In this document: positions 11,856-22,794 of the stretch, one piece after another
How positions within the stretch are numbered: the stretch's first letter is position 1
Layout: each line of letters begins with the position of its first letter
NCBI GenBank assembly: GCA_029237695.1
Contig: CM055279.1
Coordinates: 23,129,919 to 23,193,918 of the forward strand
Origin: Conchocele bisecta
Lineage: Eukaryota > Mollusca > Bivalvia > Lucinida > Thyasiridae
Reading direction: 5' to 3'
DNA: 64,000 bases
Notes under the pieces: generated by a model
What the model was told of the DNA's origin: nothing
Databases searched by the model: none
The model's input: the letters and a program-made list of their open reading frames with translations, nothing else
Program-made: the position numbers and the translations under genes

Positions 11856-13385
11856 CACCCGTGACGAAAAAAATACATGTATGCCCATTTTTTTCTTCAA
11901 AAAGTGGATATAAAAAATTGTAGCACTGAAAGGCTGTGTCGATGTCTGATGACATTCGCCTAGTGGGAGACCACCTTCAAGGGTAGCGCTTGGAAGTCTG
12001 CACGGTCAGGGCTGGGTAATATACGTCAAGGGCACCTGTCAATTAAGCCCACGTTCTATTACATTTTCCTAACTATCTCATCAACTACAGAAGCAATTTT
12101 GAATCGCTGAAGTGCGGATACCGCGCGAAACCGCAATGTTTCCATTTCCACTATCTAAAGTGGGTGAGACACAAAATGCATAGTTACATAGAAACGGACG
12201 GACAGACAAATACAACTATATTCCTCCACTAGAATGTACAGAATGTACTCTGTCTAAGACGAATCGGCAAATATTGTTTTTCTCCGGTAAACCGTTGATC
12301 TGACATCACGCTTATTCAAATTAAAAGAAAATATGGGTGGGGTTTGTCGGCCGAATACAGCCGACTAGGTATTTTTCATGTCGGCTGTACTCGGCCATGC
12401 CACCTGTATGTTTGCTGTCTATGTCACGCTAACCTTCATTTGAATGTGACAAGCCTTAACTTACAATATCGGTGTTCCATCTGCATTCATATATACAACA
12501 ATGTGTTACATACCTATTGTATAATATTTGTTATGCAAGTCTTTGTCTACATATGTTGTTCTATAGAAATTCGTATTGGCAATCTCTCTGCATTGTTTGT
12601 CGCAAATTTAAAACTCACAAGGAAATTAACGTTCGGCAAATGCGCAATATAGATCAACTTAGGTTTAAACGTGTTTACTGTTGGGGGCCAGTTAGTACCG
12701 ACGGCCGGTCAGACCCGAACCCGCTCTAACATTATTGCAGGCACTTGTTACCGCAATATCAGCTTTTTACACCGCCTTGTGTTTGTTTTGGGAGTGCAAC
12801 ATGCAATTCTCAGCGGAAATTACATCAGCTAAGTTCACGGCGTCATATCTTGTGACATCGTCAGACTCCCGAAGACAAGTTTTCTCGCGACGCGGCTCAA
12901 TTATGTTATACAACACCACAAATGAGACGACGTCACATAAAAGCGACATCAAACGACGTCAAAACGACGTTACCGGTACACATAGAGTATACGCCAACAT
13001 TTACAAAAGTTTGCAAGTTGACAAATTAGAAGCATGTTTGGCATTGAATAATGAATGTATAGACGGGTGAGCTTGATTTATTTGGTAATACATGAAAGTG
13101 AAAAGCGACACAGACAAACTGGCAAGTTCGTGTACCAGCAAGTATAAACGTGCGCGTGTACGGCGGATTCGGTATGCCGATTTCTTCTTTTTGACGTCCT
13201 GTTTACTGAGCGTTGTAATAATTTATAATTGTAGAAAACCACAGAAGTATATTGAAACAGACAGCAATATTTACTGTCCAGTATGTCATTTTGATTAACT
13301 GGTTGGTACATTGGGGATTTATACGACAGTTCAGCAAATACAGATGGGAATACACCTGTAAATGGGGAGGACAATACGTTCAACA

Positions 13386-13893
13386 TTAAAGGTACATGCA
13401 TGCCCACTCAGTAGGCACACACTGTTCTTTATAGATAGTTTTGTATATTCTGTAGATATAACATTTTCAGGCCAAATAAACATTCATTCACCATAAAACC
13501 CCACATACTGATTGGCATTACTATGCAATTTGTATCAGACGTAAATGTCCACATTGATATCAGAGGCGATAATAGTGTTTCCTTAAAATGTTAACGGACA
13601 TTACTATTTATTCTCTGTATTTGTTTGTTGATGTGTAATGATCATACTTTATAATCTGCTGAAATATTATTTTTTTCAGGTGACGCATTTAATTAGTGTA
13701 AATAATTAAAAAATGTCATACCTCATTTGCATATGAAAATAGCCTAATACCACCGCGAGTCACTATGAGTAAAATAAATATTCTAGCGGGCACTCCTAAT
13801 TTTTTAGAACTGGTGGAATGGGGACACAATTATACACTTATTTAAATACTATAAAGAATAGTTTGTGCCTACTGAGTGGGCATGTACCTTTAA
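13386..13893 (+). mobile_element. MITE family A, full copy in tandem unit 2
   Basis: Nearly identical to the 11082 copy and flanked by the same TTAA pair (13386-13389 and 13890-13893). It is a product of the segmental duplication rather than a separate insertion. Confidence 0.75.
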
Positions 13894-14094
13894 CTTATAT
13901 TAAAATGATTGCACCGTCGATGGTGCGCCATTGCAATATACACACTTTTCCCATATGCTAAGTCGGAAATGGTGAGATACTCTATGACCGGGAGGTGGAA
14001 TCAAAAATCAAAAATCAAAATTCACTTTGCGCATCTACACACATTATAAGGAAGGCACACATCAAGTTTCAAGTCCCTATCTTATTACTGTTAG

Positions 14095-14162
14095 TGACGG
14101 ACGGACGGACGGACGGACGGACGGACGGACGGAGACGGACGGACGGACGGACGGACGTACGG
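14095..14162. repeat. (GACG)n microsatellite in unit 2
   Basis: Tandem 'gacg' tetramers at the same place in the 2.3 kb unit as 11792-11855. Confidence 0.95.
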
Positions 14163-15703
14163 ACACCCGTGACGAAAACAATACATGTATGCCCATTTTT
14201 TTCTTCAAAAAGTGGATATAAAAAATTGTAGCACTGAAAGGCTGTGTCGATGTCTGATGACATTCGCCTAGTGGGAGACCACCTTCAAGGGTAGCGCTTG
14301 GAAGTCTGCACGGTCAGGGCTGGGTAATATACGTCAAGGGCACCTGTCAATTAAGCCCACGTTCTATTACATTTTCCTAACTATCTCATCAACTACAGAA
14401 GCAATTTTGAATCGCTGAAGTGCGGATACCGCGCGAAACCGCAATGTTTCCATTTCCACTATCTAAAGTGGGTGAGACACAAAATGCATAGTTACATAGA
14501 AACGGACGGACAGACAAATACAACTATATTCCTCCACTAGAATGTACAGAATGTACTCTGTCTAAGACGAATCGGCAAATATTGTTTTTCTCCGGTAAAC
14601 CGTTGATCTGACATCACGCTTATTCAAATTAAAAGAAAATATGGGTGGGGTTTGTCGGCCGAATACAGCCGACTAGGTATTTTTCATGTCGGCTGTACTC
14701 GGCCATGCCACCTGTATGTTTGCTGTCTATGTCACGCTAACCTTCATTTGAATGTGACAAGCCTTAACTTACAATATCGGTGTTCCATCTGCATTCATAT
14801 ATACAACAATGTGTTACATACCTATATTGTATAATATTTGTTATGCAAGTCTTTGTCTACATATGTTGTTCTATAGAAATTCGTATTGGCAATACTCTCT
14901 GCATTGTTTGTCGCAAATTTAAAACTCACAAGGAAATTAACGTTCGGCAAATGCGCAATATAGATATCAACTTAGGTTTAAACGTGTTTACTGTTGGGGG
15001 CCAGTTAGTACCGACGGCCGGTCAGACCCGAACCCGCTCTAACATTATTGCAGGCACTTGTTACCGCAATATCAGCTTTTTACACCGCCTTGTGTTTGTT
15101 TTGGGAGTGCAACATGCAATTCTCAGCGGAAATTACATCAGCTAAGTTCACGGCGTCATATCTTGTGACATCGTCAGACTCCCGAAGACAAGTTTTCTCG
15201 CGACGCGGCTCAATTATGTTATACAACACCACAAATGAGACGACGTCACATAAAAGCGACATCAAACGACGTCAAAACGACGTTACCGGTACACATAGAG
15301 TATACGCCAACATTTACAAAAGTTTGCAAGTTGACAAATTAGAAGCATGTTTGGCATTGAATAATGACTGTATAGACAGATGAGCTTGATTGTTTTGGTA
15401 ATACATGAAAGTGAAAAGCGACAAAGACAAACCGGCAAGTTCATGTACCAGCAAGTATAAACGTGTGCGCGTGTACGGCGGATTCGGTATACGTATTTCT
15501 TCTTTTTGACGTCCTGTTTACTGAGCGTTTTAATAATTTATAATTGTAGAAAACCACATAAGTATATGAAACAGACAGTATAACTGATATTTACTGTCCA
15601 GGTATGTCATTTCTGTATTGATTGACTGGTTGTTCATTGGGTTATACGACAGTTCAGCAACTAGATGGGAATACACCTGCAAATAGGGTGGACAATACGT
15701 TCA

Positions 15704-16088
15704 ACATTAAATGTACATGCCCACTCAGTAGGCACAGACTGTTCTTTCTATATAGTTTTGTATATTCTGTAGATATGACATTTTCTGGCCAAATAAACAT
15801 TCATTTCACCATAAACCCCACGTACTGATTGGCATTAATATACAATTTATATCAGACGTACTATTTCCACACTGATATCAGAGGCGAAAATAGTGTTTCC
15901 TTAAAATGTTAACGGACATTATTCTCTGTATTTATTTGTTGATGTGTAATGATCATACTTTATAATCTGTCGAAATATTATTTGTTCAGGTGACGCATTT
16001 AGTATAAATAATTAAAATATATCATGCCTCATTTGCATAAGAAAATAGCCTAATACCACCGCGAGTCACTATTAGTAAAATAAATATT
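15704..16088 (+). mobile_element. MITE family A, truncated copy in partial unit 3
   Basis: Begins with 'ttaaatgtacatgcccactc' and follows the family through 'cctcatttgcataagaaaat' and 'accaccgcgagtcactatt', then stops at 'aaaataaatatt', lacking the right terminus. Confidence 0.7.
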
Positions 16089-16109
16089 ACTATAAATGAT
16101 TATATCTCG

Positions 16110-16370
16110 CTCCTGTAACATTTTTGCAGACAATTGTTGCTGCAATATCAGCTTGTTACACCGCCTTGTGTTTGTTTTGGGGGTGTTACGGTAGCATTTT
16201 GTCTTTTGGAGAGTCAACTCGCTAAGCTTGCAGTGAGCGAGTATCGTAGCATATTGTTCTGAAACAAGCAACTAAACTTCGAAGTCAGAGTGCAGCATGC
16301 AAATCTCAGCGGAAATTACGTCAGCTAAGTTCACGACGTCATATCTTGCGACGCGGCTCATATAATTGTC
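16110..16370 (+). repeat. Dispersed ~260 bp repeat, copy 1
   Basis: Matches 57680-57960 closely (caatatcagcttgttacacc, tacggtagcattttgtcttt, gcagtgagcgagtatcgtag). A shortened form occurs at 12735-12900 and 15050-15215. Confidence 0.7.
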
Positions 16371-16534
16371 GATAATTAAAACATGACATGCTGACATACA
16401 TCACCATTATTATTATGCACGTATGATTAGTTGCCAAGTCAAATTTGTAGACTTTCAAGTTTCGGATTTAAATGGATATCAAAGATTCTGATCGATACCT
16501 GACGGGGATTGGCTTGCCGTATTGATGTCAACTG

Positions 16535-16675
16535 TCTAATTTGTTCTCATTCAAGTGTAGGATTTGTTAATACTAAGTACATGATTTGTCCGCATTCAAG
16601 TGTAGGATTTGTCCATTCTAAGTATAAGATTTGTTCGCATTTCAAGTGTAGGATTTGTGAATATCAAAGCGTCTT
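16535..16675 (+). repeat. Three ~50 bp tandem repeats
   Basis: Three copies of a unit built on 'attcaagtgtaggatttgt' separated by about 50 bp. An 81-codon ORF runs across but is just the repeat translated. Confidence 0.7.
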
Positions 16676-16759
16676 ATTGAAACCTGGCATGAATTGCCTT
16701 GCCGGTTATTGGGTTAAGCTCAACAAACAACTGAGAGAAATAGGAATTACATGAAACAA

Positions 16760-17540
16760 ACAAATTCTGATTCACCAATACATGTTGAATAAAGTTATGA
16801 CTGTATTCCCTATCTTTGTGATGCAACTGCCCGTATAACCGCCACCCATTTCAATAAACAAATGTTTCAATAAACAAATGACGAACAGTGTAGAACTTTA
16901 ACATATTTAGCGGCCGTATTTGATGATGCGGGTTTATCACAAGATTGTGACCCAGGTGGACCAGCACAGGGCATACGTACATTGTTAGTGTTAGTTATTG
17001 TTCAGTATTATAAACTGTGTTTCAATGGATGGTTACTAATTAATGTATTTAACTTAATTTCCCTAGTATGAAGATGATGGGCATTTTTTTCTAACTGGGC
17101 TGTAGTAAAATAATTTCACAGCAAACTAGAACAAAACCTTACCGGTACATGTATAGCAACAATGCCATTTTTAGTAGATGACATTATTTTTGATTCGAGC
17201 ATTGTTAGGACTTCCCACCTAAACTTCATATCACTTGCGCCGAAATTGGACCATTGCGCTATTTAGTCACACCACTTCGGCTTTCCGCCATTTGCATGAT
17301 TTGTAAAGTTTTTAAAGTGCGTTTTAAAGTGCAAATTTCCACCGTGTTTGGGCAGGTGATGCTTCAAAGCTGCACAGAGGTAATTGTCAATTATCTTTTG
17401 TAATGATGATTTTTAGGGATCTTTGCATACAATGGTGCAATGGTGTCTGCTAATTTTGCGCACCTAAGGCTTTCCAAACAAATTTATATGGCATTACCAT
17501 CTCCATATTCAGTCAAACTTTCCTGAATATTCAAAGCAGT
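16760..17540. other. AT-rich stretch, nothing recognised
   Basis: No coding, RNA or repeat signal strong enough to name. It leads into the inverted duplication at 17548. Confidence 0.35.
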
Positions 17541-17681
17541 TCAAAGACGTTTGTGCAAGTAAAATGTCATAACGTGCTGACGTCAGTAAGTGACGTAAAT
17601 TGTGTGATGCATGACATCACATGCGTGTTTGCAACGTCACATTTGTTTCAGCAATGCTGCGCATCTGGTAGCGTAAACAAA

Positions 17682-17760
17682 ATGGCGTGCAGCATACTGG
17701 ATCAGCATAGCAAAATTGGTATTAAACATGAAGCAGAACTATCCAGTGACATCATGGCAG
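17682..17760 (+). CDS. Putative first coding exon, left arm (function unknown)
   Basis: A 26-codon segment begins at ATGGCG with a favourable context (aaacaaaATGG) and ends in phase 1 at the donor GCAG|GTTAGT. The peptide starts MACSILDQHSKIG and ends SSDIMA. I do not recognise it. Support comes from the second copy (18405-18483, minus), which has the same length, the same ATG and donor, and mostly conserved residues: MANSFLDQHSKIG at the start, SSDIMA at the end. No partner exon was found in the window. It may be a duplicated exon fragment of a gene elsewhere or cargo of a foldback element. Confidence 0.4.
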
Positions 17761-17924
17761 GTTAGTTCCTTCGTTTAACAGTTAATTTAGTAAATAAGAC
17801 AGCTATTCCATCAGCAGAGAATCTTACACATTTTGTCTATATTCGGAATAAAATTGTGCCACAGTGTAGCAATTAATGTAGTAAGAGCGGAATGTGTTAT
17901 AAAGTGAAAAATATCTTGTCGGCG

Positions 17925-18000
17925 GCTGGGGTCGAACTCAGGCCGCCTGAGTGAGACGAACATTTTACCACGTCGCTATAAAAGCCGGCTTGTACCGCAA
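17925..18000 (-). tRNA. tRNA-like sequence in the spacer of the inverted duplication
   Basis: On the minus strand an A-box-like 'tagcgacgtggtaaaatg' is followed ~35 bases later by a B-box-like 'gagttcgacccc'. Acceptor pairing is poor, so it is more likely a tRNA pseudogene or SINE head than a functional tRNA. Confidence 0.4.
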
Positions 18001-18404
18001 GGCAGTACACATGTCAGATTATCATACCAAGGCCGTACTACTACACATGCAAAAAATATATTTCTCCCACTATGTGACATTATTGAGACCAACGGAACAA
18101 TATTAATCAAAGATATCATCAATCATACATTGATTATTCACCTAGTAAAGTGTGTATTAGCAAATTAATTTTGTTATCGGCTAATTCTGCGTATCGGCTA
18201 ATGTAGCGCAATTCACGTCAAATTTAGCCTTGTGTATATCATAATAAAATATGTGGATTTCGGAATAAACAAGCGGAGTAATTGCTACACTGTAGCACAA
18301 TTTTATGTCATTCCGATTGTTTGATAAAAAGTTATTCCGAATATAGTCAAAATGTGTAAAATCCTCAGACCCTACTAAATTAACTGTTCAACTAAGAAAC
18401 TAAC

Positions 18405-18483
18405 CTGCCATGATGTCACTGGATAGTTGTGCTTCAAGTTTAAGGCCAATTTTGCTATGCTGATCCAGAAAGCTGTTCGCCAT
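18405..18483 (-). CDS. Putative first coding exon, right arm (inverted copy)
   Basis: Minus-strand counterpart of 17682-17760: ATG at 18483-18481, 26 codons plus one base, donor at 18405/18404. Differences between the copies include conservative changes (I to L) and an H to L change. Frame and splice signal are both kept. Unknown function. Confidence 0.4.
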
Positions 18484-18620
18484 TTTGTTTTCACTACCAG
18501 ATGCGCAGCATTAGCAGAAACAAATGTGACGTTGCCAACACGCGTGTGATTTCATACATCACATAATTTACGTTACTTACTGACGTCAAAATGTTATGAC
18601 ATTTTACCTGCACAGACATC

Positions 18621-18726
18621 AGTAGTATATGAGAGTCAAAATGATACAACATCCCACGGACGGCCCCCCGCTACGCGCGGTGCCTTCCTACGGATCTTGT
18701 ATCATTGTTGACTCTCATATACTACT
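18621..18726. repeat. ~106 bp palindromic element
   Basis: 'agtagtatatgagagtcaa' at 18621 is mirrored by 'ttgactctcatatactact' ending at 18726, with 'atgatacaa' / 'ttgtatcat' continuing inside. The ~45 bp centre is GC-rich and contains a further short dyad. Confidence 0.8.
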
Positions 18727-18734
18727 CCGATTTT

Positions 18735-18955
18735 CCCCCACTGTTCGGCAGGTATGTATGAGAATGGGAGTAAGCATAAATTTATATTTTCAAAACACAA
18801 AGGGGGGAGTAAGCATAATTTTAATTTTTCAAAACACAAAGGGGGGAGTAAGCATAATTTTAATTTTTCAAAACACAAAGGGGGGAATAAGCATAATTAA
18901 TTTTTTTCAAAACACGCCTACTTCCCCCCACTGTTCGGCGGGTATGTATGAGAAG
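18735..18955 (+). repeat. ~40 bp tandem repeats flanked by a direct repeat
   Basis: About 3.5 copies of a unit reading 'ggggggagtaagcataattt' followed by an A/T-rich half. The array is bracketed by two direct copies of 'ccccactgttcggc(a/g)ggtatgtatgagaa' (18735-18763 and 18925-18954). Confidence 0.85.
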
Positions 18956-19065
18956 AATGGAAAAATATTTTTCATCAACCTCGAGACCATATATTTATGA
19001 CATGAGAAGATACACCCTATTAGAGATAAGAATCCCTATGTTATACTCAGTATATATATAACATA

Positions 19066-19359
19066 ATGGTTCTAGTTAAGTGTGCGTGGTTGAAGACAGG
19101 TAGTCACGAGAGATGTTTTCGCACCGGTATTTACGAATATTGCAAACATCACCGTGCATGGATGCGAAGAGGTTCCGTTTCGCCTCGCCCATGTCGGCAT
19201 TGTGGGGTAGGGACCAAAGCCGAGTCATTGCTATGTCCATCATGCGGTGGAACTCAGGCTACTCATCGAATGGTTAACAAGGAATTACGTGCTCGCAAGT
19301 ATTATCGTTTAGTAATAATTCAAATCGGAAAGTCAGTTGGAAAGATAGAATCGATCTGA
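19066..19359 (+). CDS. Small double zinc-binding protein of virus-like cassette
   Basis: A 97-codon ORF with two candidate metal sites: C6-x10-C17-x8-C26-x2-H29, then a zinc ribbon C43-x2-C46-x10-C57-x2-C60, and a basic C-terminus (NKELRARKYYRL). The first pattern (Cys...Cys...YCxxH) resembles short zinc proteins I associate with large-DNA-virus and Polinton-like gene sets; this is from memory and unverified. It likely binds nucleic acid or is a small regulator. It stands on the plus strand at the left edge of the cassette, opposite its nearest neighbours. Alternative: a chance ORF, though the ordered cysteines argue against that. No promoter element was identified. Confidence 0.45.
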   Translation: MVLVKCAWLKTGSHERCFRTGIYEYCKHHRAWMRRGSVSPRPCRHCGVGTKAESLLCPSCGGTQATHRMVNKELRARKYYRLVIIQIGKSVGKIESI

Positions 19360-20090
19360 TGTGTAGTGTTTGATAAGTCACGGTGTTTCTACAGCATTAA
19401 ACACTGTAAAATCCGTCACAAAAGTATGGAGGTTTTCGGCTACCTTGTTTCAGCTACCCAACGAAATAACCGAAATCGCACTAGTGTATAAACTGAATAG
19501 ATCAAAAGTGCGGACCACCTATAGAATACAGAGCCAAGTTAGACAACTGTGTATTTGTAAAACGGGTCGTCCTTGACAGAGTTGTCTCTCTTATACCATA
19601 CATTTCCACAAACAAAAGTTAGGTTTATATACCAGAAATAAACACAGTTCATTGTCGGGACGCCGGCAATAATATCTCAGCGCTGAGACAAGTTTCGCCA
19701 CATGTACTTCACTCTGGCCGCTCTACACATTATAGCGGATGGAGGTAATGAAGAGGAGGGGTCCGCGGTATCGGTCCAATGATGGGGTGGAGGAGATGTG
19801 AGCGTGACACATCCCACTAAGCCTAAAAAAGGGGAGAGAAGAGATTTAAAGCGAAGGCTTAGTGGGATGTGCCCAAAAGGGTTTTGCTGGCGCGGGTTCG
19901 AGCCTCGGTGGGACCTAAAATTTTTATTATTTTTTTTTTTTTTTAAATTGTTAATAATTTTCCTAAAATTAATTAATAAATTGTTTACTGCACCAATATA
20001 ATTAATTTTATAATTTTAAGAAAAATTTTAAATTATTTTTTAAAAATTATTTACTAAAATATCATAATTTCCAGGATGGTGGTGCAGTAA
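19360..20090. other. Gap between cassette genes; tRNA-like/hairpin sequence at 19808-19916
   Basis: No convincing gene (a 68-codon ORF at 19370-19576 has no recognisable feature). 'catcccactaagcc' at 19808 is mirrored by 'ggcttagtgggatg' near 19857-19870. A B-box-like 'gggttcgagcctc' follows at ~19897, then a T-run, which together look like a degenerate tRNA or Pol III-type unit. The rest is A/T low complexity. Confidence 0.4.
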
Positions 20091-20094
20091 CATT

Positions 20095-20707
20095 TCATCC
20101 GACTTTATCTCCAAGTTTTACCCTCAATTTATCCCAATCAGTACTCTCAATCTTGGGCATGGTGGCGTGCGCTTTGGTTCTAATATCATTTTTTAATTCT
20201 TCATATCTCCTCATTTCTTCCACAACGGATTCAAACTCTAAATTTGATATTTCATTATCGGCCAACGCTTTGGACACTATAACGTCCATGCTATTTTTCT
20301 TAGACCTAGCGAGAACGGATATTCTATCATGTTTTCTACATTTTTTCTCGAGTTTTCGACCAGCCACCCTAATTAACATACAAAGTATTCCAGATACAAC
20401 TGTAATTCCACTCAAAACCCCGGCAATTGGAACTGTTGCAATTGTAGATAGCGTTACGGCAGTCCCCGCACCACTCATTACAGATAAACTTGACAGAACC
20501 GTACTAGATGGATGCCTCTGCTAAATTTTCCACTCGCTTATATTTTTTAGCGATTCTTTTTATATTTTTACATTCGCTAACTAAACTATCCTGCATAACG
20601 ACGATATTATCCAACCTAAAATCTAAACATCTTTCGCGAATTGGATACAGTGTTGATGGATTGGTATTGACAATTGGATACAGTAGTTGATGGAGTGGTA
20701 TTGACAA
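20095..20707 (-). pseudogene. Membrane/coiled-coil protein of virus-like cassette, frameshifted
   Basis: Two minus-strand frames join at ~20490-20500. The upstream part (20707-20504) is helical and charged (LVSECKNIKRIAKKYKRVEN). The downstream part (20478-20095) opens with two Gly/Ala/Val-rich hydrophobic stretches (residues ~1-37), then a basic turn (RKLEKKCRKHDR), then an acidic helix (EFESVVEEMRRYEELKNDIR). The order helix, hydrophobic pair, basic turn, acidic helix matches uncharacterised proteins I recall from Polinton/Maverick-like loci in cnidarians and molluscs; their role is unknown, possibly virion membrane or packaging. Co-directional with the fibre-like gene that precedes it in transcription order. 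One frameshift breaks it. Family assignment is unverified. Confidence 0.45.
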
Positions 20708-20749
20708 TTGGAAGCGGTGATTCGTTCATGATTTTCAATATATTAGTAT

Positions 20750-22201
20750 TTACAAATTAAGTTCAATTAACAATGAGACAATATTGGAAGAACTCGCTGG
20801 GTCAGCGGTTTTCGTAACAAAGTTAATAACACTACCTTCGGAAAGTGTAATTAGATCATCACCAGAGAAAGAAACCACCGATGAAATATCTCCAGCGAGT
20901 TTAGTGACTCCAACTCCCCGTACTTCCCCATCTACTACGAGATTTATCGTGACCGCGCCCACAGGTTTACTACTAGCATTAACCGAGCAGACCGCCATTC
21001 GGAGAAGTGTACCTGGAGCTGTCATGGCGTATCCCCCACATTTATTACTCGCTTTGGCACCGAACGAATATTCAGAGAGCCCCTCAACCAATGGGCACCG
21101 CTTCTCAGCCCAAACTGTTATGACACGTTTTTGCGTTTTCATTATTTTCAACAATCCGGCAAGGCCCCCGATAGAGGTATGGGCCTCAGCACGAACCTTT
21201 TCAGTGGTCTCCTCAAGCGCTTTCTAGTTCAGTAAGTGCCGCTTCTCTGATGAGAGAGTCCTCTGAGCGCAACACCTCATAGGCCTCCGTAATGGTCGCC
21301 TGGTGGTCTTCCAGGGCTTTTTCAACACCCAACCGGGCCTCTTTTTGAAATTCAGTTATTTTTCCGTCTAGTTCAGCAACCGCCACTTCTCTGATGAGAG
21401 AGTCCTCTAAGCGCAACACCTCATAAGCCTCTGTAAGGGCCACCTTGTGGTCTTCTCGGACTTTATCAACACCCGTTCGGACCCCCTCAACCCCCAACCG
21501 GGCCTCCTTTCGAAATTCTGTTATTTTTTCGTCTAGTTCAGTAAGTGCTGCTTCTCTGTTGAGAGAGTCTTCTAAGCGAAACACCCTATAAGCCTCCATA
21601 AGGGCCGCCTGGTGGTCTTCTTTGAGTCCCTAAACCCCCAACCGGGTCTCTTTTTGAAATTCTGTTATTTTTTCGTCTAGTTTAGTAAGTGCTGCTTCTC
21701 TGATAAGAGAGTCCTCTGAGCGCAACACCCTATACGCCTCCGTAAGGGCCGCCTTGTGGTCTTCTAGGGCTTTCTCAATACCAGTTCGGACTCCCTCAAT
21801 CCCCAACCGGGCCTCTTTTCGAAATTTGGTTATTTGTTCACCTAGTTCAGTAAGTGCTGCTTCTCTGTTGGGAGAGTCCTCTGATCGCAACACCCTATAC
21901 GCCTCCGTAAGGGCCGCCTGCTCTTTCTCAATACCCGTTCGGACTCTCTCAATTTTCGCCCGGGCCTCTTCCCCAACTTGTGCAGTCGCCGTTAGCACTT
22001 CTACTCTAACATCTGCTATACTCCTGCGAATCCCGTTTGTGGCCTTCGATATAGTTTTATTGATCAGGGCCTTGGTTCTTCCGGTGGTTAAAAAGTCACT
22101 CTATGTCGTGACGAATCCCCTTCTGCTGGTTCCAAATTCTTTGAATCTGTCACCCAATCCCGATTGGAATTGGAAGAACTACCTGGTCCGTATATACACA
22201 T
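20750..22201 (-). pseudogene. Fibre-like protein: coiled-coil stalk and C-terminal knob, broken
   Basis: Read on the minus strand, 22085-21213 encodes at least five degenerate repeats of ~48-56 residues centred on 'EDSLIREAALTEL', strongly heptad-like, as expected for a trimeric coiled-coil stalk. It is followed, after a frame break near 21225, by a 134-codon Gly/Ser/Val-rich all-beta segment (21154-20750) with alternating polar/hydrophobic strands, ending SSSNIVSLLIELNL, typical of compact trimeric heads on viral or phage fibres. A short upstream frame starts at 22201. Such proteins project from a virion and bind the host surface. Breaks: ~22085, ~21615 and ~21225, mostly one-base shifts. 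Function is inferred from architecture only; a non-viral surface coiled-coil protein is possible. Confidence 0.5.
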
Positions 22202-22261
22202 TTTCAATAATATTGATAATTGTATCCCCCGGACTCCATCGGGGGATACTATGGATTTGAC

Positions 22262-22620
22262 AGCGCGCCGCGTCCGCGTCCGCGTCCGCGTCCGCCGCAG
22301 ACACTTCTTGTCCGGAGCATAACTCGAACACCCTTTGGAATATTTTCATGAAACTTCACACATGCATAGACCACGACCCGAAGGTGTGTCGCGCACAAGA
22401 ATGACAACTCTTGCATAGCTAATTTTTTAGTTATATCTCCCTTTTTTGTTTTCGCTCACTGATTTCCTGTCCGGAGCATAACTCGACCACCCTTCGGAAT
22501 ATTTTCATGAAACTTCACACATGCATAGACCACGACCCGGAGGTGTGTCGCGCACAAGAATGACAACTGTTGGGTAGCTAATTTTTGAGTTATCTCCCTT
22601 TTTTTTTGCGCACTCTACAA
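22262..22620 (+). repeat. Two ~160 bp bivalve-type tandem repeats
   Basis: Starts with a (gcgtcc)n run, then two copies of a unit containing 'tgtccggagcataactcgaa', 'acttcacacatgcatagacc' and 'gcgcacaagaatgacaact'. Relatives occur at 23830-23910 and 26110-26400, so these repeats bracket the block that splits the virus-like cassette. Confidence 0.85.
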
Positions 22621-22794
22621 ACTGGACAATAATGCATGAATACCTGTTTTCTCGTCTGCTCTGTACATCTTTTCTCGTGTGCTCTGTACACCTTACCTGT
22701 AGAGAGAACAATAGAGACTGGGAGAACCATGTGCTAGCATGGGCTAGCATGTGCAGATGTCCAGTGCTTGACCACTGTTGACCAGTTAATTTAT

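Larger units (their letters stand above)
10674..16088 (+). repeat. 2.3 kb unit in tandem: two full copies and a partial third
   Basis: Measured from the anchor 'cacatagagtat', unit 1 starts at 10674, unit 2 at 12979 and unit 3 at 15292, a period of 2305-2313 bp. Units 1 and 2 differ at only scattered sites and in microsatellite length. Unit 3 diverges more and stops inside its MITE at ~16088. Each unit holds a family A MITE, a (GACG)n run, a recurrent bivalve-type repeat and a segment rich in ACGTCA motifs. Short ORFs in it overlap one another and show no protein-like composition, so I do not call genes. A diverged copy lies at 55585-57960. Confidence 0.9.
17548..18612. repeat. Inverted duplication of a promoter-like + first-exon-like segment
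   Basis: 17548-17885 and 18280-18612 are reverse complements at roughly 85-90% by eye. Each arm, read towards the centre, has a cluster of CRE/ATF-type sites (tgacgtcagtaagt, gtgacgtaaa), then an ATG-led 79 nt open segment, then 'gcag' followed by 'gttagt', a splice-donor match. The arms converge on a ~390 bp spacer holding a tRNA-like sequence. Transcripts from both arms would run into each other. Confidence 0.75.

Noticed and set aside
11723..11955. ORFs with 'GRTDGRTDG' (also 13995-14263)
   Set aside because: Translation of the (GACG)n microsatellite.
12344..12652. 102-codon ORF (and copy at 14652) as a Cys-rich protein
   Set aside because: It is frameshifted between two nearly identical tandem copies and overlaps other frames; no domain pattern.
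20153..21227. Plus-strand ORFs of 123 and 147 codons
   Set aside because: Antisense shadows of the membrane protein and knob frames, which have the more protein-like composition.
21754..22260. 168-codon plus-strand ORF
   Set aside because: Antisense shadow of the coiled-coil stalk repeats.
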